Positions 61,766-64,000 of a stretch of 64,000 bases of DNA are shown here, one piece after another. Position 1 is the stretch's first letter, and every line of letters begins with the position of its first letter. The stretch covers positions 65,473,501-65,537,500 of the forward strand of contig CM053810.1 of assembly GCA_028671895.1 (NCBI GenBank). The letters are read 5' to 3'. A model generated the notes under the pieces. The model had not been told where the DNA came from, searched no databases, and worked only from the letters and a program-made list of their open reading frames with translations. The stretch comes from Oenanthe sinensis. Taxonomy: Eukaryota; Streptophyta; Magnoliopsida; Apiales; Apiaceae. Made by a program: the position numbers and the translations under genes.

Positions 61766-64000
61766 TCCTACTCTAGCCAACTCTCTCGGAACTTTTTCGA
61801 GTATTTGCTGAGGGATATTTTTATACTTGACTTTATGACAAATAGGTTTGATATCAACATTTTTTGTTTAGAAAAAAAATATGATATCTAATTTTCCTTG
61901 AGTAACAAATTTTTTTGAAAAATCACTCGAGTGTGTCAGGACATTTTTGGCCAGACTTCTGAAATTATAGTACCGTTTGTTTATTGTATAAATAATTTAT
62001 AAACTATAATTTCTTTAACTAATAATAAATTATTAAATAAATTAAAATTGTGTTTAAAAATATAAATTTTGTTTTAAATAATGAATTATTTATCTATATT
62101 ATTTGACCAGGAATTTAAATAAAATCCATATTCTTAGAAAAGCATGAACGCATTCAATATCTCGATAAATGTAAGAATAAGGTTGACTTTGATCCTCAAA
62201 AGGGTTCAGTCCATGTACCATGGGTTCTAACAAATCGGCTGAGCGATAATCGAACCCAAGACCTAGCACAACAAGACATAAGCCTGACCACTTGAATTGA
62301 GCTGAGTTTGGTGCTTAATTGGCTGGTCATAGGATAATATGAACGACTAGTCTTGGCGACTTTGCGTAACCTTTAAATTATGGATTAAAAGTGATTTTTC
62401 ATTTTTAAGTTAAAAACAAGTGTATGTGTAAAAATTTAAAAGTAATTTAAATTTAGAAAATTAGTTTAAAATCAAAGCTTAATAAATTGTTGTGGAATAA
62501 TTTATTTTAATTTTATTTAATAAAAATTAGTAACATCATTTATATGTATAATTTCTAAATTTTGTTTTTAGTTTCGTATTTTGAATAACGTATAAATTAC
62601 ATATAAAAATAAAATCATTCAAGCAAATTCTAATTTAAAACTAAATTTTTAGATTTTTATTTTAAATAATTTTAACTTATAAATGGTTTTAAAATAAAAA
62701 GAATAATTGAGCTGATGAAATTTTAGGCTACATTAAAATTGCTCTTTAAATATAAGAAAAAATGTTATTAAAAAACTTAGATACATGTTTGGTGATATTT
62801 TTAATGTGTATATATTTTTGAGATATCATATAAAAAATAAAATATTTTGAGAGGAAGTTGAAAATCAAAATTTCAATTTTTCAGAAAATTGTTTTAAATT
62901 TTACCAATTAATTTTTCATCAAATTTTAATAATTACCTATATATAATAAATATTTAAAAATACAAATATGATACTTAAATATTCAGTTATTATATCTATA
63001 AAACATTAACAAAATATGAATACTCTCAAAATTAAAAATGGAATTTAAGATTTAGCACCATTTTAATGTTTAACTAATTTTGTTAATTACATCTATAAAA
63101 TCGAATTCCACTCTATTTATTTAATATTTATAAATTAAGATTATTCTTGAAATAAAAAATGACATTTCAGATTTCGGACCATTTTTCAACTAAATATTTT
63201 AAATTATATTTTCGCAAAAAAAGGTAAATTATATCTATAAATCGAGTATGAATCTAGTCTAGTGATTAATTACATAAAAATCGAAACATCATGAATCATG
63301 CAAAGGAATAATGTTTGAGCTTACCAGAAGGTTGGAATTTCCAATTTGATTTTGAAGTTATTAAAAACATTCATTCTGGAATCAACGACCATTGTTAACA
63401 AATGAGAAATGTACCTTCTTTGGATACTCAGAAGTCAGAATAAGCATCCCCGTTAGGTTATTTTGCTTCAATTTTTTTATTATAACAATATACACATGTC
63501 TTGTAGGTGTGCCTCTGAGGCTCTGATACGAGATCTTCAAAATACATACTTTGAAAAAAAACTGAAATATAAATATTTAAAATATCTATTTCATATAAAT
63601 AGGATTTTTTATTGAAAAATTCGTAATCTTATTATTAACAATGACCGATACATATTAGCAAAAAATAAAAGAACAATGAAAGATATGTTCAAATATTATT
63701 ACTTTTTTATTAGAATATAACTTTTTCTTTAAATAGTAAGAGCATTTTAAGAGTCTTTTAGTCTCTTTTCTAAATATAATAAAAAATATTGGCTCTTGGT
63801 AATTTAAGTTGGGTTAATCTCTAACAGTATTTTTTATATTCACTCTTTATATAATTTTTTATTATTAAAAATAAATTAAATTCATTAAAATATAAAAAAA
63901 GTGGAAAGAAAAAAAGATTGATTTTATAAATATGGTATATTATATAATATTAGTTAGGAGCGGGGATATAATTTTTTTCCTAAAAGACTTTTAATAATTT
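61766..64000. other. Gene-poor AT-rich DNA
   Basis: No gene seen. About 62160-62330 is less A/T-rich and on minus contains GGTTCGATTATC, similar to a Pol III B box, after an A-box-like AAGTGGTCAGG; it may be an old SINE. At 63729 TAAGAGCATTTTAAGAG resembles a Tourist-like MITE end whose partner would lie past the window. Confidence 0.4.

Noticed and set aside
1..64000. tRNA, rRNA, LTR retrotransposons with intact gag-pol, or viral insertions
   Set aside because: I looked for tRNA-like boxes, long terminal repeats and reverse transcriptase or coat motifs and saw none convincing apart from the weak SINE-like patch near 62200.

Overview
The window is nuclear DNA from a flowering plant, most likely a eudicot. 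Genes have many GT-AG introns in AT-rich surroundings, and the gene set includes a PERK receptor kinase, DUF620 and DUF1195 proteins and a polyol/sugar carrier. Miniature transposons and Helitrons fill the gaps. I cannot name the species from the sequence.

Layout, left to right: a long foldback Mutator-type element (285-2777); ALG6 glucosyltransferase on minus (3009-6422) with an in-frame stop in its last exon; an AT-rich gap with a Helitron and MITEs; CCT6/TCP-1 zeta on plus (10982-17705, 15 coding exons, 535 aa); a decayed Helitron; a 14-3-3 gene on plus (20413-23114, 259 aa); a small two-exon gene on minus (24681-25318, 85 aa) under two ABRE/G-box motifs, with a second foldback element directly upstream; a small two-exon membrane protein on minus (27624-29551, 104 aa); U1 snRNP 70K on minus (31131-38257, 10 coding exons, 495 aa); a nest of Helitrons and a MITE (38944-40825); a PERK kinase on minus (41960-45036, 8 coding exons, 647 aa); a DUF1195 membrane protein on plus (46884-49235, 182 aa) whose second intron holds one Tourist-like MITE inside another; a DUF620 gene on minus (50390-51701) with a one-base frameshift; a polyol/monosaccharide transporter on minus (52560-54320, 506 aa); and about 9.7 kb of gene-poor DNA with a near-twin of the first Helitron and several MITEs.

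The genes do not form a pathway: they serve ER N-glycosylation, cytosolic folding, phosphoprotein signalling, splicing, cell-wall/plasma-membrane signalling and sugar transport. I followed exon phases by hand; each gene closes in frame with consensus splice sites except for the ALG6 stop and the DUF620 frameshift. I did not find a new multi-gene system. The items most worth following are the two lesions, the two foldback elements, the unnamed ABRE-linked small gene, the long RRM-splitting intron in U1-70K, and the nested and paired transposons.
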